From: CAWGCE01 sp964480915
GTDB lineage: Bacteria > Planctomycetota > Planctomycetia > Pirellulales > Pirellulaceae
DNA length: 64,000 nt
Assembly (NCBI GenBank): GCA_964480915.1
Contig: CAYZRS010000004.1
Coordinates: forward strand, 62,001-126,000
Direction: 5' to 3'
How positions within the stretch are numbered: the stretch's first letter is position 1; the number at the start of each line of letters is the position of its first letter. The position numbers and the translations under genes were made by a program. Shown piece after piece: positions 28,085 to 36,474 of the stretch. Under the pieces are notes generated by a model. The model searched no databases, was not told where the DNA came from, and saw only the letters and a list, made by a program, of their open reading frames with translations.

Positions 28085-30517
28085 ATGACCAAACAGCTCA
28101 TTTCTGCGCCGTTCACAATCACGATCAGCTTAGCTTTTGTACTGATAGGTGTCTTGTTGCTCGCGCTGATGCTTGGCATGGCGCCGGATGGTTCTCAGGC
28201 GCTGGCTCGAAATCGAATTGCGCTCTGCGAAACGATTGCCGTGAACACTTCATTGGCGATCCAACGCAAGGACAAAGCGCTCATCGAAGAGGGCCTGGCA
28301 GCGGCCGTCTCGCGGAATACTGAATTGCTCAGGGTGGCCATCGTCCGCAAGAGTGGCGAACTGATGTATGCGACCGGCAGTCAACCCAGCGGCGCGATGC
28401 CCGTTGACACCGTCACCGTGCCGCTCGCGTCCAACGGTGAATCGTGGGGGACGGCTCAGCTGTTTTTTAAACCGCTCAACCAGGGTCAATTAGGCGCGAT
28501 GAACACGCCAACGCTGCGGCTGGTTTCGTTCATCGGTGCTTTGGGATTCCTGATCATCTACATTTATCTCAAACGCGTTTTACAACATCTCGATCCCACC
28601 AAGGTCATTCCCCAGCGAGTGCGCACGACGCTCGATACCCTGGCGGAAGGCCTTGTTGTTATCGACGAGAATCAGACGATCGTGCTGGCGAACAATGCCT
28701 TTGCTGAGTTACTCGGCGAAGCGCCCGAAGAAATGGTGGGGCGTGAGATTCGTGACCTCCCCTGGACGCAGGTCACAGATGACTATCCTTGGTCGATGGC
28801 GATCGCTTCGGGCCAGGTCAATACCGGCAGCGTGATTCGCATGCTCGATCGTAACGGCGAAGCCAGAACGTTTCGAGTCAACTCGGCGCCGATCATTGGT
28901 GAAGATGGCAACTGCCAAGGTGCGTTAACAAGTTTCGATGACGTCACGGCGTTGGAAGAGCGCACATTGGCGCTGACCGAGATGCTCGAACGCCTGAAGA
29001 CTTCTCGCGATCAGATTCGACAACAGAACGAAACACTTCATGTACTTGCGACACGAGACCCGTTAACTTCCGCGCTCAATCGAAGATCATTCTTCGAGTT
29101 GATTGAGCCAATTTGGACAGAGGCAGTCGACGCCGATCATCCACTCTGCTGCGCGATGGTCGACATCGATCACTTCAAGGGCATCAACGACAATCACGGT
29201 CACGCCATGGGCGACTTTGTCCTTAAAGCGACCGTCGCGATCTTGCTGGAAGAGTCCCGAGATTACGACATCGTCTGCCGCTATGGAGGTGAAGAATTCT
29301 GTGTCGTATTTCCCAAGACGGACATCGACGCAGCGATGGCGATTACGGAACGGTTCCGCGAAGCGATCGAGGCTTTTGATTTCAACGGATTGAAAATTAC
29401 GACAAGCTTTGGTGTGTCGAGTATCGAAATGGGCGCCACCGATTTTGCCAGGATGCAAGACCAAGCCGATCAGGCCTTGTTCTTCGCCAAGCGTACGGGA
29501 CGGAATCGAGTGAGGCGATTCGACAAGATCCCAGCCGACTTTGACCTTCAGTCAACCCCCGACGAAGGAAGCCAACGTGAGGACGAATCCAAACCAGAGC
29601 CCATTCCCGTTGAAACCGTCTCGTGTCTGCTCTCCGCCTTGGCCTATCGTGATATCGGCACAGCAGAGCACAGTCGTCGCGTCGCAAACCTATGCGTTCG
29701 CATGGCAGACGGGCTGATCAAATGGTCCGATTCGTACATTCTTGAGAACGCTGCATTGCTGCACGACATCGGCAAAATCGGCGTCCCCGATCATGTGCTC
29801 CTCAAGCCGGGCAATTTGACGGACGAAGAGTGGGAAATCATGAGAGCTCATGACGACATCAGCGTCGAGATCATCCGTTCCACGTTCGTCTGCGAAGAAC
29901 TCACAGAAATCGTACGCACACACCATGCCTGGTTCGACGGCAATCCCAACGATCCCGACCTCCCAACCGGTGAAGATATTCCAATCGGATCACGCATCCT
30001 AGCAATCGCCGATTCTTACGACGCCATGGTCAGTGATCGGGTCTATCGAAAGGGACGTTCGAAGGAAGAGGCGATGGCCGAACTGCGCAAGTGCGCCGGC
30101 ACTCAATTTGATCCCCATTTAGTGGAACGTTTCGTCGCTTTGGTGAGCAGACAGGAAGAGACGCTGAAGGATACGGCGGCGATTCCAGACAAACAGATTG
30201 CGTTGAAACTGGGCGTGGAAATTGAGAGTCTCGCCAAAGCGATCGATGATCAAGATCGCGATTCGCTCCGCATGCACGCGGAGATCGTGCGAGCCACGGC
30301 GGAGGCCTGCTCGCTGGCTCCGGCAGTGCAATTGACCAGCGAAGTCCTGGAATCGATCGACAGCGAAGACGAAGACTGGCTCAACACGCTCGAATTGGCC
30401 ATCGACCTAATCGAAATGTGCCGGATGGCGCAGTGGGCGCATCTCGACACGACAGCAGCTCAGCAAACGAGTTCATCGATGACCAAGAGCCAGCCGATCG
30501 AATCGATCTGCGTGTAA
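28085..30517 (+). CDS. Membrane sensor with PAS, GGDEF and degenerate HD-GYP domains
   Basis: An 810-residue protein with a first transmembrane helix at about 11-32, an extracytoplasmic domain, a second helix (about 147-165), PAS, a coiled coil, a GGDEF domain and an HD domain. The GGDEF active site is intact (RYGGEEF near residue 400). A product-inhibition site, RDYD, lies five residues before it, so c-di-GMP synthesis is expected. The HD part keeps LHDIGKI (near 559), but the GYP signature is replaced by HHAWFDGNPNDP, so hydrolysis is doubtful. The first 300 residues are homologous to the hybrid kinase at 1587-4094 (shared LDP...PQRVR, PAS and ITT/DYPW-type segments). I start at 28085 because it places the first helix as in the paralogue; an upstream GTG at 28001 is possible. 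It follows the giant gene by 199 bp. Confidence 0.88.
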   Translation: MTKQLISAPFTITISLAFVLIGVLLLALMLGMAPDGSQALARNRIALCETIAVNTSLAIQRKDKALIEEGLAAAVSRNTELLRVAIVRKSGELMYATGSQPSGAMPVDTVTVPLASNGESWGTAQLFFKPLNQGQLGAMNTPTLRLVSFIGALGFLIIYIYLKRVLQHLDPTKVIPQRVRTTLDTLAEGLVVIDENQTIVLANNAFAELLGEAPEEMVGREIRDLPWTQVTDDYPWSMAIASGQVNTGSVIRMLDRNGEARTFRVNSAPIIGEDGNCQGALTSFDDVTALEERTLALTEMLERLKTSRDQIRQQNETLHVLATRDPLTSALNRRSFFELIEPIWTEAVDADHPLCCAMVDIDHFKGINDNHGHAMGDFVLKATVAILLEESRDYDIVCRYGGEEFCVVFPKTDIDAAMAITERFREAIEAFDFNGLKITTSFGVSSIEMGATDFARMQDQADQALFFAKRTGRNRVRRFDKIPADFDLQSTPDEGSQREDESKPEPIPVETVSCLLSALAYRDIGTAEHSRRVANLCVRMADGLIKWSDSYILENAALLHDIGKIGVPDHVLLKPGNLTDEEWEIMRAHDDISVEIIRSTFVCEELTEIVRTHHAWFDGNPNDPDLPTGEDIPIGSRILAIADSYDAMVSDRVYRKGRSKEEAMAELRKCAGTQFDPHLVERFVALVSRQEETLKDTAAIPDKQIALKLGVEIESLAKAIDDQDRDSLRMHAEIVRATAEACSLAPAVQLTSEVLESIDSEDEDWLNTLELAIDLIEMCRMAQWAHLDTTAAQQTSSSMTKSQPIESICV

Positions 30518-30527
30518 CGCTGCAATC

Positions 30528-30562
30528 AAAAAAGGCGTTGGAGCCAAACGCTCCAACGCCTT
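30528..30562. terminator. Bidirectional Rho-independent terminator
   Basis: A 12-bp perfect stem (AAGGCGTTGGAG at 30532-30543, CTCCAACGCCTT at 30551-30562) encloses a 7-base loop. On the minus strand it is followed by six T residues, a strong terminator for the DUF3467 gene ending at 30590. On the plus strand, CTGCTTCTTT follows, so it also serves the GGDEF gene ending at 30517. Confidence 0.9.
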
Positions 30563-30589
30563 CTGCTTCTTTATGAAATGGGGCCACAC

Positions 30590-30955
30590 CTAGGCCTTTT
30601 GTGGCGGAGCCGAAGGCGTTGCCGCGCGCGCCGATGGTTGCACTCGTTTCTGGACGTCCGTTTCCAGCACGCCAAACGCAGCCTCATGCCTTTGGATCGA
30701 CATGCTCAACGCGCCAAGCAATCGTTTCGCCGTGAAGAAATTCACGATAATGCGTTGCGTGATGGGAATGGCTTCCGTTGGAACACCCATCGGCTGATTG
30801 TTCAAACCGAAATCGATGATCAATTCTTCCGGAGTGCCCGTCACGCGACAGAAGTTGGCGTAACAAGCAATCGAGCGAGAATCGTCAAACTTCACTTCGG
30901 AGCGCGCCGCCTTTTCTGCCGGTGCATCCGTTTTCGTCTCAGCGTCTTTTGCCAT
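30590..30955 (-). CDS. DUF3467 family protein
   Basis: This 121-residue cytosolic protein has the DUF3467 core in residues about 20-100: YANFCRVTGTPEELIIDFGL, then a strand with ITQRIIVNFFTAKRLL. Both ends are Ala/Lys/Pro-rich and probably disordered. The family is small and widespread in bacteria, with no established function. The start has AAAGG 8-9 bases upstream. It lies 185 bp downstream of the M50-HlyD gene on the same strand and ends at a strong terminator. It may be the last gene of that operon, though the gap also leaves room for its own promoter. Confidence 0.85.
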   Translation of the reverse strand: MAKDAETKTDAPAEKAARSEVKFDDSRSIACYANFCRVTGTPEELIIDFGLNNQPMGVPTEAIPITQRIIVNFFTAKRLLGALSMSIQRHEAAFGVLETDVQKRVQPSARAATPSAPPQKA

Positions 30956-31140
30956 GGTTGTGACCTTTCATTTCTTGAAACTAGTGGCTCGTTACATTGA
31001 GCTCGCTATGTATTGACTGTCTTAATGACCGTTACAAACCTAAATCAGCGCGATGCGAGAATCATATCGGACAAATCGAAGCAAGTCGATTGGACTCCCA
31101 TAAGATCGCTTATTCTTCTTGTTAAACTCCTGCGGCGCCG

Positions 31141-33375
31141 TTAGATATCGAAATGGAATGTCCGTGACAAGTAGCGAAAAATGCGATTGCCAATCGTCTG
31201 TTTTCCAGCTCGAATTTTCGCTTGCCCTCGATATCCGGCTTTCACCAGTCCGTCGGGAATTTCCAAGGGAACGCGTGCTTGATAAGTGGCGCTCAGCGGA
31301 ATTTCATTTCCGGCAGCGTCCATCGTCGTGGCCAGGCCTCCGCCCGCCTGATTTCCCATGCCGGGCGGAGTTCGTTGCATCTCGCGAACCGATATTTCTT
31401 CGATTTTTCCAACCATCGGCACGTCGCATACCGCTTCGAAGAGGATCTTGACTTCCTGCCCCTCTTCCACGAAATCGACATCCGCCTGATCAATCGCGAG
31501 TACCGCCTCCATAAGGTTCGGGTCACCCACCTGACAAACAACATCGGTCGGCTGGAGGAACATCCCTGAGTTCACTCGGTCAAATAATGAACCGCTCCAG
31601 GCCACAAGCTCTCCTTCGACCGCCGGGTTTTTCGGACGCAACGGCGGTGCCATCACGACGCCATCTTGAGGCGCCCGCACGATCAATCGATCCATTTTTT
31701 GCTGCTGCTCCCGTAACTCACGCTCTTTTCCCTGAATCGCCGCTTGGATGCTAGGGATCTGGCTCATCACGGAAGGTTCTGACGGACTGCGGCGGCGCAG
31801 CCCCTCCAAAGTCGCTTCGAATGACTTCTTCTCTCGTTGATGCTCTGACATCGCCCGCACCAGCATGCGGCTCGACAATCGGGCAATCGGATCGCCTTTC
31901 TTGACCGAGTCGCCTGGCTGGACATGCAGTTCTTCCACAATGCCCCCTTCATCGACGTAAACGACAGCAGAGTCCTTCGGTTCAATTTGCAAAGTGCAGC
32001 GAATGTTCCGAGGAATAGGAATCATCAGGATCAAAAAGATGAGAGCGCTGGCAATTGCCAACGTCGCAAACGCACGAGGCCATTTCACTTGGTCCATCCT
32101 TCCAGGAATATGTAAGAACTTCGCGCCTTTCCATAGCGGCTGCACAACGAGACCAAACAGGCCCATCAGCGCCAAGCCACGGCCAATGATCTGCAAACCG
32201 TAAGGCTCAAATACCGCATTCAGGAAAAACAAAATCGAACAGAACACGAACCAGCGATAGGCGACCGCGGCGACCGTGTACATGCCGAACATGAATCGAT
32301 TATTTTGGGGCAGAAACGGGTCGTCAGGCAATTCGAGTCCGAGGCAAACCTCCGCAGATGTTTTCTGCAAGATTTTGCTGGCCTTCGTCCTGAGGTTAGG
32401 AATCTCGATCAAGTCCGAGAGAATGTAATAACCATCAAATCGTAATAGCGGATTGCCGTTGAATAACACGGTACTGATCGAGCAAATGAACATCACTCGC
32501 AGCGCCAAGTGATTCAGCAAGCCAGGTTCAGTGAACCACCAGATGTAGGTAGCGATCGTCGCCATGATCAGTTCGAGGTAGATCCCCCCTGCCCCGATCG
32601 CAGCTCGATGATATTTGTTCGGCAGCATCCAAGAGTCGGACACGTTGCAGTAGAGGCACGGCGTGAGCACGAGGAACATCACACCCATCTCGTGGCACTC
32701 GCCACCGTAGTGTTTGCATAATAGGCCGTGCCCGAATTCGTGAATGATCTTTGTCACGCCCAACACGCAACCGAGCATGAGCCAGTTCTTCGGGCCGAAG
32801 AACGATTCGAACGCGGGCAAGCGTGCTCGGAAGACATCGAATTGAACGCCAATGAGCAGCAAAGCGCCCAGCCCGAACACGATCAGCGCCATCAACGCGG
32901 CGGTTGTGAAGAGCCACCTCGTCCAAGGGTAAAGGCGATCCAAGAGCCATTCCGGGTCGATCCCTTTAAAGCGGATCGCCAGGATGTTGCTGAGCTTACC
33001 GAGGAGCTCTTTGCCCTCGCGCTCTTCGCCCCGTTTCATCAGCTGCTGGCCTTGGCCAGGAGCATCCGACACAACCAAACCGCTGCGATGCAGCGTCCCG
33101 ATGAATTGCTGAAGATCTTGGTAGGTAATTTTGTGAGGCGCAAATTCGTCTTCAAATTGCTCTTTGATGTCTTCCAGGCTGGCATTGTCGCGCATCATAT
33201 TCAAGACGGCGAATTCTTCGTCTTGAAATCGAAAGTACTTGAGCCCAATGGGCTCCTTCACAACCCAGTAAGAGCGGCCTTGATAGGTCTGACGCCGTGC
33301 GGTCAAGTCGGCCCGCATCGCCAGACCGAGCGGTCGAGACGAACTGGCAACGAGACTATCGGCAAGGTTGGCCAT
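31141..33375 (-). CDS. PqqD-like / M50 site-2-type protease / HlyD adaptor fusion
   Basis: A 744-residue membrane protein in three parts. Residues about 20-105 resemble PqqD-like peptide-binding winged helices. Residues about 140-440 form a multi-helix M50 (site-2 protease) core with zinc motif HEFGH at 212-216 and a second metal-ligand motif NPLLRFDG (Asp314). After a further helix (about 448-470) comes a HlyD-type barrel-sandwich/coiled-coil adaptor (475-735; VVYVDEGGIVEELHVQPGD, then VRAPQDGVVMAPP). M50 enzymes cut peptide bonds within membranes. HlyD adaptors bridge inner-membrane exporters to the outside. It lies 65 bp after the HlyD gene in the same direction. I infer a role in export, processing or release of secreted substrates, with the neighbouring giant proteins the obvious candidates. 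No dedicated ABC transporter gene lies in the window. Confidence 0.82.
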   Translation of the reverse strand: MANLADSLVASSSRPLGLAMRADLTARRQTYQGRSYWVVKEPIGLKYFRFQDEEFAVLNMMRDNASLEDIKEQFEDEFAPHKITYQDLQQFIGTLHRSGLVVSDAPGQGQQLMKRGEEREGKELLGKLSNILAIRFKGIDPEWLLDRLYPWTRWLFTTAALMALIVFGLGALLLIGVQFDVFRARLPAFESFFGPKNWLMLGCVLGVTKIIHEFGHGLLCKHYGGECHEMGVMFLVLTPCLYCNVSDSWMLPNKYHRAAIGAGGIYLELIMATIATYIWWFTEPGLLNHLALRVMFICSISTVLFNGNPLLRFDGYYILSDLIEIPNLRTKASKILQKTSAEVCLGLELPDDPFLPQNNRFMFGMYTVAAVAYRWFVFCSILFFLNAVFEPYGLQIIGRGLALMGLFGLVVQPLWKGAKFLHIPGRMDQVKWPRAFATLAIASALIFLILMIPIPRNIRCTLQIEPKDSAVVYVDEGGIVEELHVQPGDSVKKGDPIARLSSRMLVRAMSEHQREKKSFEATLEGLRRRSPSEPSVMSQIPSIQAAIQGKERELREQQQKMDRLIVRAPQDGVVMAPPLRPKNPAVEGELVAWSGSLFDRVNSGMFLQPTDVVCQVGDPNLMEAVLAIDQADVDFVEEGQEVKILFEAVCDVPMVGKIEEISVREMQRTPPGMGNQAGGGLATTMDAAGNEIPLSATYQARVPLEIPDGLVKAGYRGQAKIRAGKQTIGNRIFRYLSRTFHFDI

Positions 33376-33440
33376 GATACTAAGTTTTCGTGCGAGGTGA
33401 CGTTTCCGTTCGAGCCAATGTTCTGGTTCGAAGGAACGCG

Positions 33441-34379
33441 CTAGTTCATATAGACGCGAGCATTCATCCCCTTGCGGACAATGAAGTCGCCTCGATTTTC
33501 AAACTCGGTCCACACGCGAATACTATCGCTGATTTCAATGGACGAGCTGACAAAATCAATCTTTGCATCAAAGTTCTCATAGATGGGCTTTCCATCCTCG
33601 GCCCCGACTTCGATCTTGATCGTGACTTCGCGATTCTTCAATTCCGAAGGAGAGTATTTGCCGATCGGTACTTCCACCTGAACGCGCATCCGATCGAGCC
33701 GCACGATGTGACAAATCGGATCACCGGGGCGAACGAACGAGCCCTTACCGAGGTACTTCTTTTCAACCATGCCAGAAATTGGTGCCCTTACCTCGTGATG
33801 CCGTAACATCAACGTGGCGGCGTCATATTCGGCCTTCTGCTGCAGGACGGCAACTTTCGAAACGGACATTTCGTGCTGCGTGTTCTCGATGTTGAGCATC
33901 CCCGATTCCCACTCGAACTTGCGTCGTCGGATTTCGAACTCGGAGATCGCTTTTTTCTGTCGGCGGTTGGCGGCCACGGCATCGTCGTAACTCGCCTTGG
34001 CGACCTCGGCATTTTTCTTCGCATATTGCATGCGAATGTCGCTTTCTAACTCTTTCTCGGCAGCCTTCCACGCGTAAAACGCGACCAAGCGACGAGCTTT
34101 CGCGTCCGTCTCATCGGTTCTCGCGACCACTTCGTCGAGTTCGACGATGTCACCTTCTTCTGGCGCTTGCGAGAGCACACCCGATTCGCTGACCGCCAAG
34201 TCCAACTCATCAATGTAGACAACGCTCCCTTTGAGCGAACCATCTTCATTGATGGCGACCTCTCCCGCCGGATTGGCGAACGGATCAAGCGGATCATCGA
34301 TGGCGGGAAAGTCTTGCGCACCAACCAAGTTTGCACTTAGCAAACAGAGCAATGCTGCCTGTGACAAATGACGAATCAT
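33441..34379 (-). CDS. Periplasmic HlyD/RND-type adaptor protein
   Basis: A 312-residue secreted adaptor. The ATG at 34379 gives a clean signal peptide (MIRHLSQAALLCLLSANLVG) and has GGAG about 7 bases upstream. I prefer it to the longer upstream start at 34421. It has a biotin/lipoyl-like half motif early (VVYIDELDLAVSESGVLSQ), a long alpha-helical hairpin (about 85-165), the second half motif (EVRAPISGMVEKKYLGKGSF) and a beta-barrel domain. No transmembrane anchor is visible beyond the signal. It sits between the GAF-HlyD and M50-HlyD genes, so three HlyD-type proteins are encoded in a row. They may assemble into one envelope-spanning complex. Confidence 0.85.
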   Translation of the reverse strand: MIRHLSQAALLCLLSANLVGAQDFPAIDDPLDPFANPAGEVAINEDGSLKGSVVYIDELDLAVSESGVLSQAPEEGDIVELDEVVARTDETDAKARRLVAFYAWKAAEKELESDIRMQYAKKNAEVAKASYDDAVAANRRQKKAISEFEIRRRKFEWESGMLNIENTQHEMSVSKVAVLQQKAEYDAATLMLRHHEVRAPISGMVEKKYLGKGSFVRPGDPICHIVRLDRMRVQVEVPIGKYSPSELKNREVTIKIEVGAEDGKPIYENFDAKIDFVSSSIEISDSIRVWTEFENRGDFIVRKGMNARVYMN

Positions 34380-34428
34380 GGACGGCTCCGATCTCATCTT
34401 CGTAGCGATATTTGGCGCCACTTCAACG

Positions 34429-36474
34429 CTAGAACAATATGGTGGACTGCAAGAATTCGACTAACTCATGGAACCAGACATAGCCAATGGACCGCTTGCC
34501 ACAATTGACTTTAATCGTGACTTCGGTGCCTGGTCGGGGAAATTCGAGATCCTCTTCATTGATGTCGATTAGCAGTCGCACCGTTTGGATTTTCTCTGCG
34601 TTGAGCTGCGAAGCGTCGTGAATCGCATCGCGTCGCAGCACCCCTTTGAATTGGTCACCCGGGCTCGACTTGAGAATGTAAGAAACATCCCGCTCCTCGA
34701 CGTTATCATCGACGAACGCCCGGACAACGTGGCCCATGCGATCTTCTTCCATGTCGGCCACAATTTCCCACTGACTTTTGGGGTCCGTATCGGCAATCGT
34801 CAAAATGGCACTACCCGTCTGTACCGGCCGCTTCAACAACGTGCGCTCGACATCCCAGGTCACGACCTCGCCATCAATGGGACTGGAAACATTCAGGTAC
34901 TCTTGCTGCTCTCGAATCAATTTCAGCTGTTCATCAAAACTCTCAATATTGACCTTCAATTCCATCGAATCGGCGATCAACTTATTGCGGTCCACTTCCT
35001 TTTCGATCTGGGAAGACAAGCGCTTATTCGTATTGAATTGGTTCATCGCCGTGTCACGCTCGCGCCGAATTCGTTCGTATTCGACCGACAAATCAGCGTT
35101 CGTCAGCTTTGCCAGGCGCTCGCCCTTCTTTACCTTATCGCCATGCTTCACGAATAGCTCGTCGATCGTGCCGTCGACGCGGACAAACACGTGCTGGCGA
35201 TTGATGGGCTGCAACGTGCCCGTTGCCTCCATGTCGAACGAATAGGGGATGAACACGAGCGCTAGAATCGCCAGAATGACGCCGGCTAGAGCGGCGAGCG
35301 TCTTCGGCAATGTACGCGCTTCAATCAACCACTTCAGCTTGCCGATTTTGCGCCACAACGGCATCAAGAACACCATGTTGTGTTCCACCGCGTTGGCCAG
35401 TGCCCGTTCACTGTGTTCGCTCACTAGCTTCACACTTTGAGCGAATTCACCCGGCGACCGACTGTCTTCGATCTGCTCGACAATCAGTGTGCCGATGACG
35501 GTCCCTTCTTCTTTGCCTTTATTCCATTTCGAATCGTCACCGTCGGGAACGTGATCAGAAGGTCGGCGAAGCGGTAGGACCGCGACGGTCTTTGTATGCG
35601 TCTCGTCCACGTAATTTTGAACCGCTTGTTCGATCTGAGGCGGCAAGTCATCGCTGCTGCCGGTGAACCAGAGCGGTTCCCCCGTACGCATGACGGCAGT
35701 CGCCAATTTGCCCAGCAGCGTCACCGCATTGGATCGAGTATCCATCGTATCTTGGCCACTGACGGCCTCGACGCGGCATTTCTTGCCCTTCTTCAGCGCA
35801 ACGCTGACTCGATCGCAACCGATAAGGCGGCGTCCTTCATTGGCAATCGTAAAAGCGGTCGATTTCGGATCGAGCCCCTCATGAACGGCGCGGGAGAATC
35901 GATCGACTTCCGTGAATAACGACTGCCAGTCGGTCAGCTCTTGGAGCTTCCTGCTACGCATGTACTCGTTGACATGCTGCGACATCTCACCAAGAAAACG
36001 CAGATACCCACGCTGACTCGCCGGGCCCGCGGTCGGACGTTGAAAAATCTCAATGATCCCAACGACGTCTTCGTTATCGCGAACCGGCGCCAGCACGAGT
36101 AAGAAGCTGGTTGGATTACCGGCTTCCTCATCGCCCGGTGCGCCAGAATATGGCGGCACAAGTCGGTTCTCGCCTGTCTTCATCACCGAGTGCAATAAGC
36201 GACCATGCCGTTGCTGATCGTCGCCATTATCTTCCGGGAACGCCTGCCGGATATTGCTTTGGTAGGCCAACCGCAGCTGGTTGTCTTTCATCTCCCAAAT
36301 CGCGCCGCCGACAGCCGCCAGCGCCGTCACGACACGTTGCATGAACTCGCCGTAGAACTGGGTCGGCTCGAGATTTTGTCGCGTAAGCCCCGAAATCTCG
36401 TTCACGAGACCGCGGATCTGCTGCTTGGTCTCTTCTACCGCGCGGGGGTCGACAGGTTGTTGTTCAGTGGACAT
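34429..36474 (-). CDS. GAF-like sensor domains fused to a HlyD adaptor
   Basis: A 681-residue protein. The N-terminal part (about 15-370) looks like two GAF domains without a signal peptide, so it should be cytosolic (first: ALAAVGGAIWEMKDNQL; second: IGCDRVSVALKKGKKCRVEAV). One transmembrane helix follows at about 393-415. A HlyD-type adaptor comes next (MEATGTLQPINRQ, a coiled coil with DRNKLIADSMELKVN, then VSSPIDGEVVTWDVER). The arrangement puts a cytosolic ligand sensor and a periplasmic export adaptor in one chain, so a small-molecule signal could gate export. It is the first gene of the minus-strand operon; the next frame begins within 50 bp. The GAF ligand is not evident from sequence. 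Confidence 0.82.
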   Translation of the reverse strand: MSTEQQPVDPRAVEETKQQIRGLVNEISGLTRQNLEPTQFYGEFMQRVVTALAAVGGAIWEMKDNQLRLAYQSNIRQAFPEDNGDDQQRHGRLLHSVMKTGENRLVPPYSGAPGDEEAGNPTSFLLVLAPVRDNEDVVGIIEIFQRPTAGPASQRGYLRFLGEMSQHVNEYMRSRKLQELTDWQSLFTEVDRFSRAVHEGLDPKSTAFTIANEGRRLIGCDRVSVALKKGKKCRVEAVSGQDTMDTRSNAVTLLGKLATAVMRTGEPLWFTGSSDDLPPQIEQAVQNYVDETHTKTVAVLPLRRPSDHVPDGDDSKWNKGKEEGTVIGTLIVEQIEDSRSPGEFAQSVKLVSEHSERALANAVEHNMVFLMPLWRKIGKLKWLIEARTLPKTLAALAGVILAILALVFIPYSFDMEATGTLQPINRQHVFVRVDGTIDELFVKHGDKVKKGERLAKLTNADLSVEYERIRRERDTAMNQFNTNKRLSSQIEKEVDRNKLIADSMELKVNIESFDEQLKLIREQQEYLNVSSPIDGEVVTWDVERTLLKRPVQTGSAILTIADTDPKSQWEIVADMEEDRMGHVVRAFVDDNVEERDVSYILKSSPGDQFKGVLRRDAIHDASQLNAEKIQTVRLLIDINEEDLEFPRPGTEVTIKVNCGKRSIGYVWFHELVEFLQSTILF

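Noticed and set aside
32728..33444. A 238-codon plus-strand frame antisense to the M50-HlyD gene
   Set aside because: It overlaps conserved PqqD-like and HEFGH-encoding sequence on the other strand, and its translation looks like random composition.
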